A DNA stretch of 64,000 bases from Lyngbya sp. CCAP 1446/10 (GCF_026130175.1 NZ_JAIGNI010000016.1:1-64000), one strand, 5' to 3'; shown: positions 16,888 to 26,657, counted from the first letter of the stretch. Program-made: numbers and translations. Notes: a model not told the origin generated them from the letters alone.

Positions 16888-17136
16888 TTACGCAGCTAAA
16901 CTATTCACAAGTCTCACTGTAGGTCTGTCTGCACCCGTGGGCGATCGCAAAAAACTTCCAGGCAGAGTGACAACTGCTACAGTGTTTCCCAGCATATCAA
17001 AGAACTCAACGCTGTAACCTGTTTCTAGTCCTTCAACGTCATGTTGTTCTACCACTGTACCGATATCACCGGCATAGAGTCCTTCGTCAGGGCGATCGTC
17101 TAGTAAGATAACATCTGAATAAAGTTCGTAATTCAT
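16888..17136 (-). CDS. DUF4926 family protein, likely antitoxin-like partner
   Basis: The 82 residues match DUF4926: DVILLDDRPDEGLYAGDIGTVVEQH, then GYSVEFFDMLGNTVAVVTL and a final LR segment. This small SH3-like protein is commonly encoded next to a DUF6883 gene, as here, with 20 bp between them in the order DUF6883 then DUF4926. A toxin-immunity or antitoxin role is inferred from pairing. Confidence 0.75.
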   Translation of the reverse strand: MNYELYSDVILLDDRPDEGLYAGDIGTVVEQHDVEGLETGYSVEFFDMLGNTVAVVTLPGSFLRSPTGADRPTVRLVNSLAA

Positions 17137-17156
17137 AGCCTTCTTTGGTAAATTTG

Positions 17157-17489
17157 TTAATCAGGAATCAAGGTAATCAAACGGGGATAATTTGTACCTG
17201 TATCTATTTGCCAAACAGTTCTGACAAGAAGTTGTATGCCCATAGGTGTAGAAAGCTCGGCACTGATTTCATATCGGATTCCGTAGGCTGTTTCTTTAAT
17301 GATATCAACATCTACAGGTAGGTGACAGCTACGAATATCTGTTTCTAATTGTTGCCATTTTTCTTGAGAATATCCGCACTTAATTAGTAGTTTTGCTTTA
17401 GTACCACCTCGCTTATGTTCTGGATCAAGTAGGTAATCAGTCAACTTTAAGGGTTCAATGATGGCGCGATCGCTATTCGGAATTTTCAT
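17157..17489 (-). CDS. DUF6883 family protein, candidate toxin
   Basis: The sequence KLTDYLLDPEHKRGGTKAKL and the closing VRTVWQIDTG..YPRLITLIP match DUF6883, a domain found alone or at the C-terminus of polymorphic toxins. The protein is 110 residues with no signal peptide. It is followed 20 bp downstream by the DUF4926 gene on the same strand, a recurrent pair. Its start codon overlaps the tail of a truncated PIN-like toxin remnant (17486-17611). Confidence 0.75.
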   Translation of the reverse strand: MKIPNSDRAIIEPLKLTDYLLDPEHKRGGTKAKLLIKCGYSQEKWQQLETDIRSCHLPVDVDIIKETAYGIRYEISAELSTPMGIQLLVRTVWQIDTGTNYPRLITLIPD

Positions 17490-17611
17490 AACAAGCTAGT
17501 TTGAGCATTGTATAACTTTTGATAGATAAAGTAAGGAGTTGTTTTCCTTGGTCTGCCATTCAAATTGGCTATCGCAGGCGATAAGTGTGCATCAATCCAG
17601 ATAGTAGTCAT
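17486..17611 (-). pseudogene. Truncated DUF5615 PIN-like toxin (VapC45 type)
   Basis: The ATG at 17611 overlaps the TGA of the DUF433 antitoxin gene (ATGA), as in intact pairs. The first 17 residues, MTTIWIDAHLSPAIANL, are the standard start of the DUF5615 PIN-like toxin. The similarity then ends and an unrelated 24-codon tail runs to a stop at 17486. The usual product is about 110 residues, so most of the PIN fold has been deleted. Confidence 0.75.
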
Positions 17612-17832
17612 GCAACCAACACAGGATGATTCAGTTTACGTGCAGCGTATACAAGTGCAGCCCTCAAATCGTCCATTTCCAAGTCTGGTAGTTCCTCGAC
17701 AATTTGTTCAGCACTCAGCCCTGCTGCAAATAGATCCAAGACATCAGACACTCGAATTCTCATGCCGCGAATACATGGGCGGCCGCCGCACTGTTTGGGA
17801 TTCACTGTAATTCGTTCAAGTAATTGTGACAT
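17608..17832 (-). CDS. DUF433 antitoxin (VapB45 type)
   Basis: This 74-residue protein has the DUF433 pattern: RITVNPKQCGGRPCIRGMRI, VSDVLDLFAAGLSAEQI and DLEMDDLRAALVYAARK, a winged-helix DNA-binding fold. It normally pairs with a DUF5615 PIN-like toxin translated from an overlapping ATGA, and that start is still present downstream, but the toxin is truncated. The antitoxin itself looks intact. Confidence 0.88.
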   Translation of the reverse strand: MSQLLERITVNPKQCGGRPCIRGMRIRVSDVLDLFAAGLSAEQIVEELPDLEMDDLRAALVYAARKLNHPVLVA

Positions 17833-17950
17833 GGGTAATTTGTAGTTAATAGTTGGTAATTAGTAAGTTTCGGTGTGCATCGTCCTATAGAAAACATCTG
17901 AATAAAGTTTATTGTTTATAGCATCTTCTGTTAATTTTACCATAAAGGCG

Positions 17951-18298
17951 CTAGGAAGCGACTGCAAAATCTGTGTATTGCCGCATTTCCGGCTCGTGAA
18001 ATGCTAACACGATGTCTTCCTTGGGAACCCCTGCTTGTACTAAATCTGTTGCAATTCCATATTCTGTCCAGTCTTCCTCGATCCAAAATTTGCGATCGCA
18101 AATCCGAACGTAGACTGTCATTCCCGTAAGGCGATCGCCCTTTGGCCAGCCCAGGTTCATCCAGATGTAATGACCGTTTTGCTCGTCTGCAATCAAGAAG
18201 GTCTCGGTTTCTTGTTGAGAAGAGCGATTATTGCACAATTTTATATACTCCGTCAAAATACGCTTAATTAGTTTGGGATACTCGATTAGTTTATCCAT
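17951..18298 (-). CDS. XisI-like fdxN element excision controlling protein
   Basis: The protein matches XisI: Y..LIKRILTEYIKL at the start, GHYIWMNLGWP.GDRLTGMTVYVRICD..FWIEEDWTEYGIA, then L..AGVPKEDIVLAFHEP. XisI and XisH were named for control of the nifD/fdxN excision in Anabaena but are widespread in non-excising strains. The usual adjacent xisH gene is missing here, making this an orphan. Real activity is unknown. Confidence 0.88.
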   Translation of the reverse strand: MDKLIEYPKLIKRILTEYIKLCNNRSSQQETETFLIADEQNGHYIWMNLGWPKGDRLTGMTVYVRICDRKFWIEEDWTEYGIATDLVQAGVPKEDIVLAFHEPEMRQYTDFAVAS

Positions 18299-18424
18299 TG
18301 CACAATTTCCTCTACTTCTGTTTTATGCAATATCTAACATTAGTCCTCCTCAGATTCACAACTCATAAATTCGCGATCGGAGTGTTAGATTTTAGGTTTC
18401 CAGAACTAAACGCTCAACAAAATC

Positions 18425-18817
18425 TCACGATATTCCCAAGAAACCTTTTAGGGCGACTTTATACCTATTCTTCAACCGCTTGGAAACCAAACCACCCTGC
18501 TGGATTTGTGCCAGAACAGCCACTGAACAAGATCCTTTTGGAATAGGACTACCAGCCGTAATTAATCGAGCTAGTTCAGTAGCATTCATCTCACGAGCAT
18601 ATTGGTAATCTATCACAGACTCACGGATTATAAAGCTTGGCACACCAGAACCTGGTAGGAGAATACAGGCATCTTCAGAATTAGGTCTGCGGCTAGTGAC
18701 GTTAACGAAGAGATAGCTGCTTTCAGAAGTTTGTGCAATGGCAATATATAGATGTTCACTGTTAGGAGGTGTATCCAGCAAAAAAGCATCTCCCAAATTA
18801 ATGATGATGCTAGCCAT
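18425..18817 (-). CDS. Candidate toxin partner of a Panacea antitoxin
   Basis: The 130-residue protein is not clearly assignable; it has a beta-rich start (MASIIINLGDAFLL, HLYIAIAQTSESSYLFVNVT) reminiscent of small SH3-like toxins. It overlaps the upstream Panacea-domain gene by 8 bp, so translation is coupled. Panacea domains are known as antitoxins for many unrelated toxins, so a toxin role here is inference from position. Confidence 0.55.
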   Translation of the reverse strand: MASIIINLGDAFLLDTPPNSEHLYIAIAQTSESSYLFVNVTSRRPNSEDACILLPGSGVPSFIIRESVIDYQYAREMNATELARLITAGSPIPKGSCSVAVLAQIQQGGLVSKRLKNRYKVALKGFLGIS

Positions 18818-19472
18818 TCAAAACCTCATCTAGATATGCCTCCCGGATGGCTGACTGCTGAACTTCGGCTATTTTCTCGTCACTGTTACCCATCAAAACC
18901 CCATCTAGATATGCCTCTCGGATGGCTAATTGCTGAATTTCACCTATTTCTTCGTCACTCTTACCCACATTTTTTAGAATATCCTCTACAGCAATCGGAA
19001 TGGCTGAACCATGCGGATCTTGCCATTCTGGAAGGTCATGAGTCCACTCAGCAACCAGAAAAGGATCGAGATCCCCAAAAGCTTGATAAACCTCTTGAAT
19101 GATTTCCTCCTCTTCTTCGCAAAGATCTGCATTCCCTGGATCGTTCAACAGGGAAACAAGATGTTCATTTTGTTCAGGTCTGGTAATGAACTTAGACCAG
19201 AGAGGTAAGGCATTATCAATGGGATTCCCTTTAATCAGGTCATAAACACCACTGAGGACGGGGCCGTAATTCATAGATACATAACGATCGCCAGTAATCG
19301 GTTGCTCTATGCGTTTCAATGCAATACGGTCAGCTATGTAAAGCATCTTCAGTAAGCCTAAATATTTCATAGGCCGATCGTGCAGCTTTAAGAACACTGC
19401 TGCTGCTTCAATAGCTTTCTCTGGATGAAACCGAAATTGGATGGGCATAAGCATTTTGGAAGAGTGCTTCAC
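18810..19472 (-). CDS. Panacea (DUF4065, SocA-type) antitoxin
   Basis: Residues about 16-165 form a Panacea domain: KAIEAAAVFLKLHDRPMKYL, LLKMLYIADRIAL and the NYGPVLSGVYDLI motif. In the SocAB system this fold presents the toxin to a protease; in PanAT modules it neutralises diverse toxins. The last 50 residues (171-220) are a tandem duplication of a 25-residue unit. The gene overlaps the downstream partner by 8 bp. The Met at codon 9 is an alternative start. Confidence 0.85.
   Translation of the reverse strand: MKHSSKMLMPIQFRFHPEKAIEAAAVFLKLHDRPMKYLGLLKMLYIADRIALKRIEQPITGDRYVSMNYGPVLSGVYDLIKGNPIDNALPLWSKFITRPEQNEHLVSLLNDPGNADLCEEEEEIIQEVYQAFGDLDPFLVAEWTHDLPEWQDPHGSAIPIAVEDILKNVGKSDEEIGEIQQLAIREAYLDGVLMGNSDEKIAEVQQSAIREAYLDEVLNG
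18813..18962 (-). repeat. In-frame 75-bp tandem duplication at the end of the Panacea gene
   Basis: Two 75-bp units, 18813-18887 and 18888-18962, encode SDE.I.E.QQ.AIREAYLD.VL twice. The DNA units differ at several places, so the event is not recent. Confidence 0.8.
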
Positions 19473-19623
19473 AGTACAATTTCATTGTAAACCATAATGC
19501 TTTGTCAGTCATTAGTGCTTTGACAAAGCATGATAGAAATCAGCGTGACTTTGACAGTATTCTCTTATTTTTTTCCGACTGATAACGTGCCTTTAGTAAT
19601 CGTTCTGATGTTTTCTAGATATC

Positions 19624-19692
19624 TCAACACGGTTTCCCCAGCAGCAATTCAGCCGTGACTTCAATTGTGATCGGTTGTGGATCAGTTGTCAT
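19624..19692 (-). pseudogene. Truncated RelE/ParE-type toxin stub
   Basis: The ATG at 19692 lies inside the end of the antitoxin gene, as in intact modules. It reads MTTDPQPITIEVTAEL, the usual N-terminus of the toxin partner of this antitoxin type, then LLGKPC and a stop. Only 22 of about 90 codons remain. Downstream sequence to 19500 shows no continuation of the family. Confidence 0.55.
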
Positions 19693-19927
19693 CGATGCCG
19701 TCCCACATTTGAGACAAAGGGAGAGTTTGTCCGGTAATTGCTTCATGGAAGCCTTGCTGAAGCCCTTCGAGGACAGTTTCGATGGGGTCATCATCTGGAT
19801 CGATATCAGTGTCTTCCGGTACTAAGACAATAATCCGAACGTGGCTGTAGTTGGCAAGCGCAAGGGGTCTATCGAGAAAAAGTCGCCCTCGACCGTCAAT
19901 TTTTCCGGTGGTTTCAATTGCTTTCAT
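19682..19927 (-). CDS. RelB/RelN-type antitoxin
   Basis: The 81-residue protein has the beta-strand start MKAIETTGKIDGRGRLFLD, the VRIIVLVPED segment and a C-terminal helix IETVLEGLQQGFHEAITGQT that ends in LSQMWDGIDD, typical of cyanobacterial antitoxins paired with RelE-like toxins. The downstream toxin is reduced to a 22-codon stub, so this antitoxin has no evident target here. Confidence 0.8.
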   Translation of the reverse strand: MKAIETTGKIDGRGRLFLDRPLALANYSHVRIIVLVPEDTDIDPDDDPIETVLEGLQQGFHEAITGQTLPLSQMWDGIDDN

Positions 19928-19961
19928 AGTCTATCTGTGTCATAATTGATTTGCATGGTGG

Positions 19962-20050
19962 TAAGCTGTTCCACATTTAAACTGCATTATTTGTGGTCTA
20001 TACCCATACTTTAAGGGTTCAGGCAAGAAATTTAAATGACTAACAGCTTA
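19962..20050. mobile_element. MITE-like element family A, copy 2
   Basis: An 89-bp segment has ends TAAGCTGTTCCACATTTAAA and its imperfect reverse complement TTTAAATGACTAACAGCTTA. It matches the ends of the element at 7966-8071. The right arm contains the ATG at 20036, which opens the frame of the next gene. Confidence 0.75.
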
Positions 20051-20125
20051 ATACCTTATTTCTCTATAGCCTTGCTAAGGATACTGGCAGCGCTGAACAC
20101 GAACGTTAGATTGCTAAAGAAAGCC

Positions 20126-21364
20126 ATGAATCTTCTTCAGATTGTAAATGAAATTATAGAATTGGCAGAAACAGGTGATTTTGGGGAGAGGATAGATGTC
20201 TCCTCCTATAAAACTTTTGGGAGTGGTGACTATGCTATAAACTTTGTAAACGAAAATAACCTCAAATATATCGACGCAATATTAAGGGCATTTAATTCAG
20301 ATGAGGAAATTAAAAATACCTATACGTTAGAAAGATATGAATCGCTGCTAATAAAGCATTTTAGAGAATTTTTTGCAAAAAAATGCTTAGCTAAAGAACC
20401 TGATGTATCATCGTTTCTGAAAAAGCTTGAGGCGGAAAGTATAAAAACATTTTCTGTATTCCGAGACATACATGGAATAGTTTTAAATAGCCCCACAAGT
20501 CCCTTGTTATTGGGTGGTTACACAATATACGAGTTTGCTTCACAAAAAGAGTTTATTGAGTCAATTTTTGAGTCAAAAACAAATTCATCTTCTCAATTAA
20601 TATGCTTCAAGGACAATCCAGAATATTTAATTGAATGGAAGGCTGAAGCAAGACACTCTGAAAAAGCACTTGAAATTGCTGACGAACATTTTGAGCGATT
20701 CGAGCTTATCCTAAGATATCTCATAGGTTCCGTCACAAATCACTTTGAAGTTGGCGTTTTAAACTACCAAGGCTGGCGTCATCGTAAAGCTTACATATTG
20801 TCTGATATGGGGGAAGTGTCAAGCTCATTGAGTAATCATGGCCCAATAGAACAGATATCACTTGACAATCCATATTTTGTAAACGAGGATAATGGATATC
20901 ACACTGTTTGGGGTTTTACTACAAAGAAAAACCTTAATAAATTTCAAAAAAGAATTATGCTGGCAGTTGAATGGATCGGACAATCAATGGCTGATCCCTC
21001 ACCACAAAGTGCTTTTATCAAGGCGGCCATCGCTCTAGAAATTATCTTTACATATAACGAAAGAGAAATCATTACTCCCTCAATTATGAATCAAATGTCT
21101 GAAAGTATAGCTCTTATATTACGCAGCTCAGTCGATGAAAGATTAAAAATGGAATCAAAAGTAAAAAAAATGTATGGCTTGAGATCGAAGATTGTACACT
21201 CTGGCAACAAAGATATTAGTCAAGCAGATTATCAAACTCTGCTTGAAATAGCACGTCATGTAATAATAAAGATACTCACATCAGACAAGCTTAATAGCGT
21301 TGATTCTGTAGAAGACTTATATACTATTCTCAAAAAAATTAAGTATTCTGGTGATGCAATATAA
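20126..21364 (+). CDS. ApeA-like HEPN domain protein
   Basis: From ATG at 20126 the protein has 412 residues. The C-terminal part holds an RX4H motif (R..KIVH, R383 and H388 counted from the ATG at 20036) in LRSKIVHSG, following a helix with ALEIIFTYNERE. This is the HEPN ribonuclease signature as in ApeA-like antiphage proteins. The N-terminal 270 residues (LKTFGSGDYAINFV type start, RHSEKALEIADEHF) are unassigned. Base composition is clearly more AT-rich than in the genes around it, hinting at transfer. The longer frame from 20036 starts inside a MITE, so the internal Met is preferred. Confidence 0.6.
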   Translation: MNLLQIVNEIIELAETGDFGERIDVSSYKTFGSGDYAINFVNENNLKYIDAILRAFNSDEEIKNTYTLERYESLLIKHFREFFAKKCLAKEPDVSSFLKKLEAESIKTFSVFRDIHGIVLNSPTSPLLLGGYTIYEFASQKEFIESIFESKTNSSSQLICFKDNPEYLIEWKAEARHSEKALEIADEHFERFELILRYLIGSVTNHFEVGVLNYQGWRHRKAYILSDMGEVSSSLSNHGPIEQISLDNPYFVNEDNGYHTVWGFTTKKNLNKFQKRIMLAVEWIGQSMADPSPQSAFIKAAIALEIIFTYNEREIITPSIMNQMSESIALILRSSVDERLKMESKVKKMYGLRSKIVHSGNKDISQADYQTLLEIARHVIIKILTSDKLNSVDSVEDLYTILKKIKYSGDAI

Positions 21365-21480
21365 CACAGCGCTGGAGTCTGATTAATTACTCGCTGCGCT
21401 CAGAATTTACTTTTGCACCGCCAGTCAATACAGCTATAACTCCGGCTCAAACAATAGCCATTAAAGTAGTTGATAGTTGG

Positions 21481-21586
21481 TATAGCCTTTCTCACAAAGA
21501 TGAGGTATGCTGAGGTATGCTGTAACCCTTACATAGTCAAGTTTTTCAGGTAAAATTTGTACCTCACTAAAGCGAGAAAGGCTATA
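21481..21586. mobile_element. MITE-like element family C, copy 2
   Basis: A 106-bp segment runs from TATAGCCTTTCTCACAAAGATGAGG to the reverse-complement end CCTCACTAAAGCGAGAAAGGCTATA. It lies between the HEPN gene and the convergent glsF, contains a doubled GAGGTATGCT unit and no ORF. Confidence 0.8.
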
Positions 21587-21655
21587 ATCGATCGCTCGTG
21601 AGGAATAGGTAATGGATTGTTACTAACACTCATTACCCATTCCTCATTTTAAAGC

Positions 21656-24600
21656 CTAACTGCCGCCAATTCGAGCGACATCGCGAGCATTTTCTTCAAA
21701 CGCAGCAGTCAGCGCATCATCACCGCTTAAACCCGATGCGATCGCCCTTTCAATAGCCTGCAACACCCGCTTATAATCCCGCGGCATCACCTTCACAAAC
21801 ACCGGCACCATCTCATCCCACGCAGCAAGAACCTTCGATGCGATCGCACTTCCAGTCAAATCAACATGAGTTTGAAGCATCAGCCGCAAATCGCTAATTT
21901 CCTCAACATCCTCCAGTTTTTCCAAATCCACCATCGACATATTGCAGCGAGTAGCAAAATCCCCCGCCTCATCCAAAATGTAAGCAACACCGCCACTCAT
22001 ACCCGCTGCAAAATTGCGCCCGGTTTCACCCAAAACCACAACTTTGCCGCCAGTCATGTACTCGCAACCGTGATCGCCCACACCCTCAACTACCGCGTTT
22101 ACCCCGGAATTGCGGACAGCGAAACGTTCCCCCGCCATCCCCCGGATGAAAACATCACCAGCGGTGGCTCCGTAAAGCACCACGTTGCCAACAATCACAT
22201 TTTCTTCTGCGACAAAGGTAGAAGCCGGCGACGGATACAAGATGATTTTGCCGCCGCTCAGACCCTTGCCGAGATAGTCGTTGGCCTCGCCTTCGAGCTC
22301 CAGAGTGACTCCCTTGGGCACGAATGCGCCAAAGCTTTGTCCCGCGCTACCTTGGAAGTGCAGGTGTACCGTGTCATCGGGTAAACCTTCCCAGTGGCGT
22401 TTGGTGATTTCGTTACCGAGAATTGTGCCGACAACGCGGTTGATGTTGGTAATTGGCAGTTTTGCGTGCACTTTTTCGCCATTTGCGATCGCACCTTTGC
22501 ACAAATCCAACAACACAGTCATATCCATCGACTTTTCCAACCCGTGATCCTGCGCCATCTGACAATAGCGCCCGACATCCGCCCCAACCTCCGGCTGATA
22601 CAGGATGTTCGAGAAATCCAAACCCTTAGCCTTCCAGTGTTCCACCGCTTGCTGCGCTTCCAACACATCAGTGCGGCCAACCATTTCATTCAGCGTGCGG
22701 AAACCCAACTGCGCCATAATTTCACGGACTTCTTGGGCGATGAATGTCATAAAGTTTACCGTGTGCTGCGGATCGCCGGTAAAGTTTTTCCGCAACAAGG
22801 GATCTTGAGTTGCAACACCCACGGGGCAAGTGTTTTGATGGCAGACGCGCATCATGATACAGCCCAAAGTTACCAGCGGCGCGGTGGCAAAACCGAATTC
22901 CTCAGCACCAAGCAGTGCAGCAATTGCTACATCGCGCCCGGTTTTCATTTGACCGTCGGTTTCCACAGCAATGCGACTGCGGAGATTGTTGAGTACCAAA
23001 GTCTGGTGAGTTTCCGCCAATCCCAACTCCCAAGGTAAACCCGCGTGTTTGATCGAAGTTTGCGGAGATGCGCCTGTACCGCCGTCGTAGCCGGAAATTA
23101 GCACGACATCGGCGTGGGCTTTAGCAACACCGGCTGCGATCGTCCCGACTCCCACTTCCGACACCAGTTTCACGCTAACCCGCGCTTCCCGGTTGGCATT
23201 TTTCAAGTCATGAATCAATTCGGCCAAATCCTCGATCGAATAAATATCGTGGTGAGGAGGAGGCGAAATCAAACCCACACCAGGAGTAGAGTTCCGTACT
23301 TTCGCAATCCAAGGGTATACTTTTTTACCCGGTAACTGTCCGCCTTCTCCGGGTTTCGCGCCTTGCGCCATCTTAATTTGCAGTTCCCGCGCTTGGGAAA
23401 GGTACAAGCTGGTAACGCCGAAACGCCCGGAAGCTACTTGTTTGATCGCACTGTTTTTCGAGTCACCCAGATCGTTCGTCCAAGTGTAGCGATCGGAATC
23501 TTCGCCGCCTTCACCGGTGTTCGATTTGCCACCAATGCGGTTCATGGCGATCGCCAAAGACTCATGCGCTTCTTGGGAAATCGAACCGTAACTCATCGCC
23601 CCAGTTTTGAAGCGTTTAACAATCGCTTCCACGGGTTCTACTTCTTCAATTGGGATTGATTCCCGCTGCTTGAATTGCAACAAACCGCGCAAGGTAAAAT
23701 GCTGCTGATTTTGTTCGTTTACCAGCCCAGAATACTGTTTGAAAAGCGGATAACTGCCCTCGCGTACCGACTTTTGCAGCGCGTGAATTGTCTGCGGGCT
23801 GAACAAATGCGCCTCGCCTTCTTTCCGCCACTGATATTCGCCGCCGACATCGAGAGTATGTCCGCTGCTGGGGCGTTCTGGGAATGCGTGGGTGTGGCGC
23901 AAAATTGCTTCTTGGGCGATGATTTCCAAGTCTACACCTGCAATCCGCGATGCTGTCCAAGTAAAGTATTTATCGACTACGGATTTGTTCAATCCGATCG
24001 CCTCAAAAATCTGCGCGCCGCGATAACTTTGAATCGTGGAAATCCCAATTTTTGAGGCAACTTTTGTCACACCCTTAGTTGCGGCTTTCACGTAGTTTTT
24101 GCAAGCTGTTTTGTAATCGACATCTAGCAGCAATTTTTCGCGGATCGAATCGGCGATCGTCTCAAAGGCCAAGTACGGATTGATCGCACCGCAACCGTAG
24201 CCGATTAAAGTCGCAAAGTGATGCACTTCGCGCGGTTCACCGGATTCGAGAACAAGTCCCGCCCGCGTGCGCGTACCTTTACTGATCAGGTGGTGATGCA
24301 AGCCCGCAACCGCCAGCAGCGCCGGAATTGGAGCGTTTTCGGCGTTGATTCCCCGATCGCTCAAAATGATGATATTCACCCCAGAGGCGATCGCGCGATC
24401 TGCTGCTGCAAAAACTTCTTCTAACGCCTGTTCGAGACCTTTTACCCCGCTTTTGGGGTTGAACAAAATCGGTAGTGTAGTAGAGCGAAAATTACCTAGA
24501 TTTACCTGTTTGAGTTTTGCTAATTCTTCATTGCTGAGAATTGGCGTTTTCAGTTCGATTAAATGGCAGCTTTCCGGTTCTGGCTTCAGCAAATTGCGTT

Positions 24601-26242
24601 CAGCGCCGATCGTAGTTTCAGCAGAAGTGACAATTTCTTCGCGGATCGAATCGATCGGCGGATTGGTAACTTGAGCAAACAGTTGCTGGAAGTATTCGTA
24701 AAGCAGTTTTGGGCGGTTGGAAAGCACGGCTAGCGGCGTATCTGCACCCATTGCACCGATAGCTTCTACACCATTTTTTGCCATTGGCGCTAACAGCAAC
24801 CGCAGTTCTTCAAAGGTATAGCCAAAGGCCATTTGGCGCTGGATCAATGTTTCGGGGTCGGATTCTGGGACTGCTGGCGCATCTGGGAGTTTGGCGATTT
24901 CGACCATGTGCTGGTCAATCCACTCGCGGTACGGGTGTTCTGTGGCGATTTTGGTCTTAATTTCCTCATCAGAAACGATGCGGCCTTCCTCAGTATTTAC
25001 TAGGAACATCCGCCCCGGTTGCAAACGGCCTTTTGATAGGATTCTTTCTGGGGCGATCGGCAAAACTCCGGCTTCCGATGCCATGATTACTAAGTCGTCT
25101 TTGGTGACGCAGTAGCGGGAAGGGCGCAAACCGTTGCGATCGAGCACTGCGCCGATCGATGTACCATCGGTAAATGCGATCGAAGCCGGGCCATCCCAAG
25201 GTTCTATCAAGCAGGAATGGTATTCGTAGAAAGCTTTTTTCTCGTCACTCATGGACTCGTGGGCTGTCCAAGGTTCGGGAATCATCATCATCACGGCGTG
25301 GGGTAAAGAACGCCCGGCCAAATATAGCAATTCCAAAGCGTTGTCAAAAATCGTCGAGTCGCTACCTTCGATGTTGATTAAATTCGGGATTTTCTTCAAA
25401 TCGTCTCCGAACAACTCCGACTCGAACAAGGATTGCCGCGCGTGCATCCAGTTGATGTTGCCGCGCATGGTGTTGATTTCGCCGTTGTGGGCGATGTAGC
25501 GGTAAGGGTGCGATCGTTCCCAACTCGGAAAAGTATTGGTGCTGAAGCGCGAGTGAACTAGGGCTAGAGCGCTTTCCATGTCGGGGTCGTGGAGGTCGGG
25601 ATAGTAATCTCCCACTTGCACCGGCATTAACATTCCTTTGTAGACGATCGTGCGGCACGACAGAGTGGAATTATACCAGTATGGGTCTACCTTCGCCCTG
25701 CGAATCGCATTGTGAGCGCGTTTGCGGATCACATACAATTTACGTTCAAAGCCCGCCTCGTCAATACCTGCGGCGCGCCGAACAAACACCTGCTGCATGA
25801 AAGGTTCGCTAGATTTGGCGGTGTCGCCGAGGGATGAGTTGTCCGTGGGAACATCGCGCCAGCCGAGCACTTCTTGGCCTTCTTCTGCCGCGATTTCCTC
25901 AAAAATGCGTTTGCCGTTTTCGCGTTCAGTTTGGTTTGCCGACGAGTAAATCGCGCCGACACCGTATTCGCCGGCTTCTGGAAGTTGGATGTTGAGGGCC
26001 GCCGTTACTTTTTTCATGAATTTGTGCGGCACTTGCATCAAAATTCCCGCCCCGTCTCCGGTGTTGGGTTCGCAGCCGCAGGCCCCCCGGTGGTCGAGAT
26101 TCAGCAGGATTGTTAGTCCCTGTTCGACGATTTCGTGGGATTTGTTACCTTTCATGTGTACGATGAACCCGACTCCGCAAGCATCGTGCTCGAACTGCGG
26201 ATCGTACAGGCCTTGTTTTACTGGCAGTCCGTTGTTGTTCAT
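21656..26242 (-). CDS. glsF: Ferredoxin-dependent glutamate synthase (Fd-GOGAT)
   Basis: This 1528-residue enzyme turns 2-oxoglutarate and glutamine into two glutamates with electrons from ferredoxin. After a short propeptide the class II glutaminase begins at Cys22 ([12 protein letters not shown]). The FMN/TIM-barrel synthase domain follows, with [10 protein letters not shown] and [15 protein letters not shown]. The [3Fe-4S] ligands are C1128, C1134 and C1139 in [15 protein letters not shown]. The C-terminal third is the right-handed beta helix ([20 protein letters not shown]). Length and single-polypeptide form fit the plastid/cyanobacterial Fd type. With a glutamine synthetase such as glnN it can form the GS-GOGAT cycle. 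Confidence 0.97.
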   Translation of the reverse strand: MNNNGLPVKQGLYDPQFEHDACGVGFIVHMKGNKSHEIVEQGLTILLNLDHRGACGCEPNTGDGAGILMQVPHKFMKKVTAALNIQLPEAGEYGVGAIYSSANQTERENGKRIFEEIAAEEGQEVLGWRDVPTDNSSLGDTAKSSEPFMQQVFVRRAAGIDEAGFERKLYVIRKRAHNAIRRAKVDPYWYNSTLSCRTIVYKGMLMPVQVGDYYPDLHDPDMESALALVHSRFSTNTFPSWERSHPYRYIAHNGEINTMRGNINWMHARQSLFESELFGDDLKKIPNLINIEGSDSTIFDNALELLYLAGRSLPHAVMMMIPEPWTAHESMSDEKKAFYEYHSCLIEPWDGPASIAFTDGTSIGAVLDRNGLRPSRYCVTKDDLVIMASEAGVLPIAPERILSKGRLQPGRMFLVNTEEGRIVSDEEIKTKIATEHPYREWIDQHMVEIAKLPDAPAVPESDPETLIQRQMAFGYTFEELRLLLAPMAKNGVEAIGAMGADTPLAVLSNRPKLLYEYFQQLFAQVTNPPIDSIREEIVTSAETTIGAERNLLKPEPESCHLIELKTPILSNEELAKLKQVNLGNFRSTTLPILFNPKSGVKGLEQALEEVFAAADRAIASGVNIIILSDRGINAENAPIPALLAVAGLHHHLISKGTRTRAGLVLESGEPREVHHFATLIGYGCGAINPYLAFETIADSIREKLLLDVDYKTACKNYVKAATKGVTKVASKIGISTIQSYRGAQIFEAIGLNKSVVDKYFTWTASRIAGVDLEIIAQEAILRHTHAFPERPSSGHTLDVGGEYQWRKEGEAHLFSPQTIHALQKSVREGSYPLFKQYSGLVNEQNQQHFTLRGLLQFKQRESIPIEEVEPVEAIVKRFKTGAMSYGSISQEAHESLAIAMNRIGGKSNTGEGGEDSDRYTWTNDLGDSKNSAIKQVASGRFGVTSLYLSQARELQIKMAQGAKPGEGGQLPGKKVYPWIAKVRNSTPGVGLISPPPHHDIYSIEDLAELIHDLKNANREARVSVKLVSEVGVGTIAAGVAKAHADVVLISGYDGGTGASPQTSIKHAGLPWELGLAETHQTLVLNNLRSRIAVETDGQMKTGRDVAIAALLGAEEFGFATAPLVTLGCIMMRVCHQNTCPVGVATQDPLLRKNFTGDPQHTVNFMTFIAQEVREIMAQLGFRTLNEMVGRTDVLEAQQAVEHWKAKGLDFSNILYQPEVGADVGRYCQMAQDHGLEKSMDMTVLLDLCKGAIANGEKVHAKLPITNINRVVGTILGNEITKRHWEGLPDDTVHLHFQGSAGQSFGAFVPKGVTLELEGEANDYLGKGLSGGKIILYPSPASTFVAEENVIVGNVVLYGATAGDVFIRGMAGERFAVRNSGVNAVVEGVGDHGCEYMTGGKVVVLGETGRNFAAGMSGGVAYILDEAGDFATRCNMSMVDLEKLEDVEEISDLRLMLQTHVDLTGSAIASKVLAAWDEMVPVFVKVMPRDYKRVLQAIERAIASGLSGDDALTAAFEENARDVARIGGS

Positions 26243-26444
26243 TTTGATGTGTCTCTCAAAGTGATGAAAAGATTTTGATCTAGAGTCAAGCGTGGGATGG
26301 CGATCGATCTAGTATCATGTATTATATATAGATTTACTCAATTGGGTAGATGCACGAAAAAATCAAAGCTGATGCGATCGATGGAGCGTGTAAAAATAGT
26401 TGAAGCTGATGAGTTAACTATGAAACCCGAAGGTCTAAATATTT

Positions 26445-26657
26445 ATGCTGAAAAATCCTCTAATTATTAGCGTATCTCCTGAGATTATGGGCGGCACTCC
26501 AGTCTTTGCTTGTACTAGAGTTCCAGTACAAACACTTCTGGACTATCTGAAAGCAGGAGAATCCATTGATGATTTTTTGGATGGATTTCCAACTGTGACT
26601 AAAGAGCAAGTTATTGGGTTGCTGGAAGAGGCAGAAAAACAGCTTGTTGGTAATTAG
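26445..26657 (+). CDS. DUF433 antitoxin, orphan
   Basis: The 70 residues have the DUF433 core ISVSPEIMGGTPVFACTRVP, LLDYLKAGESIDDFLDGFPT and ALLEEAE-type ending. No DUF5615 toxin follows; the stop codon at 26655-26657 leads straight into a duplicated repeat. An antitoxin that has lost its toxin, or a stand-alone regulator, is inferred. Confidence 0.85.
   Translation: MLKNPLIISVSPEIMGGTPVFACTRVPVQTLLDYLKAGESIDDFLDGFPTVTKEQVIGLLEEAEKQLVGN

Noticed and set aside
21866-26264. Many open frames on the plus strand opposite glsF
   Set aside because: They are shadows of a strongly supported 1528-residue enzyme and show no domain pattern.
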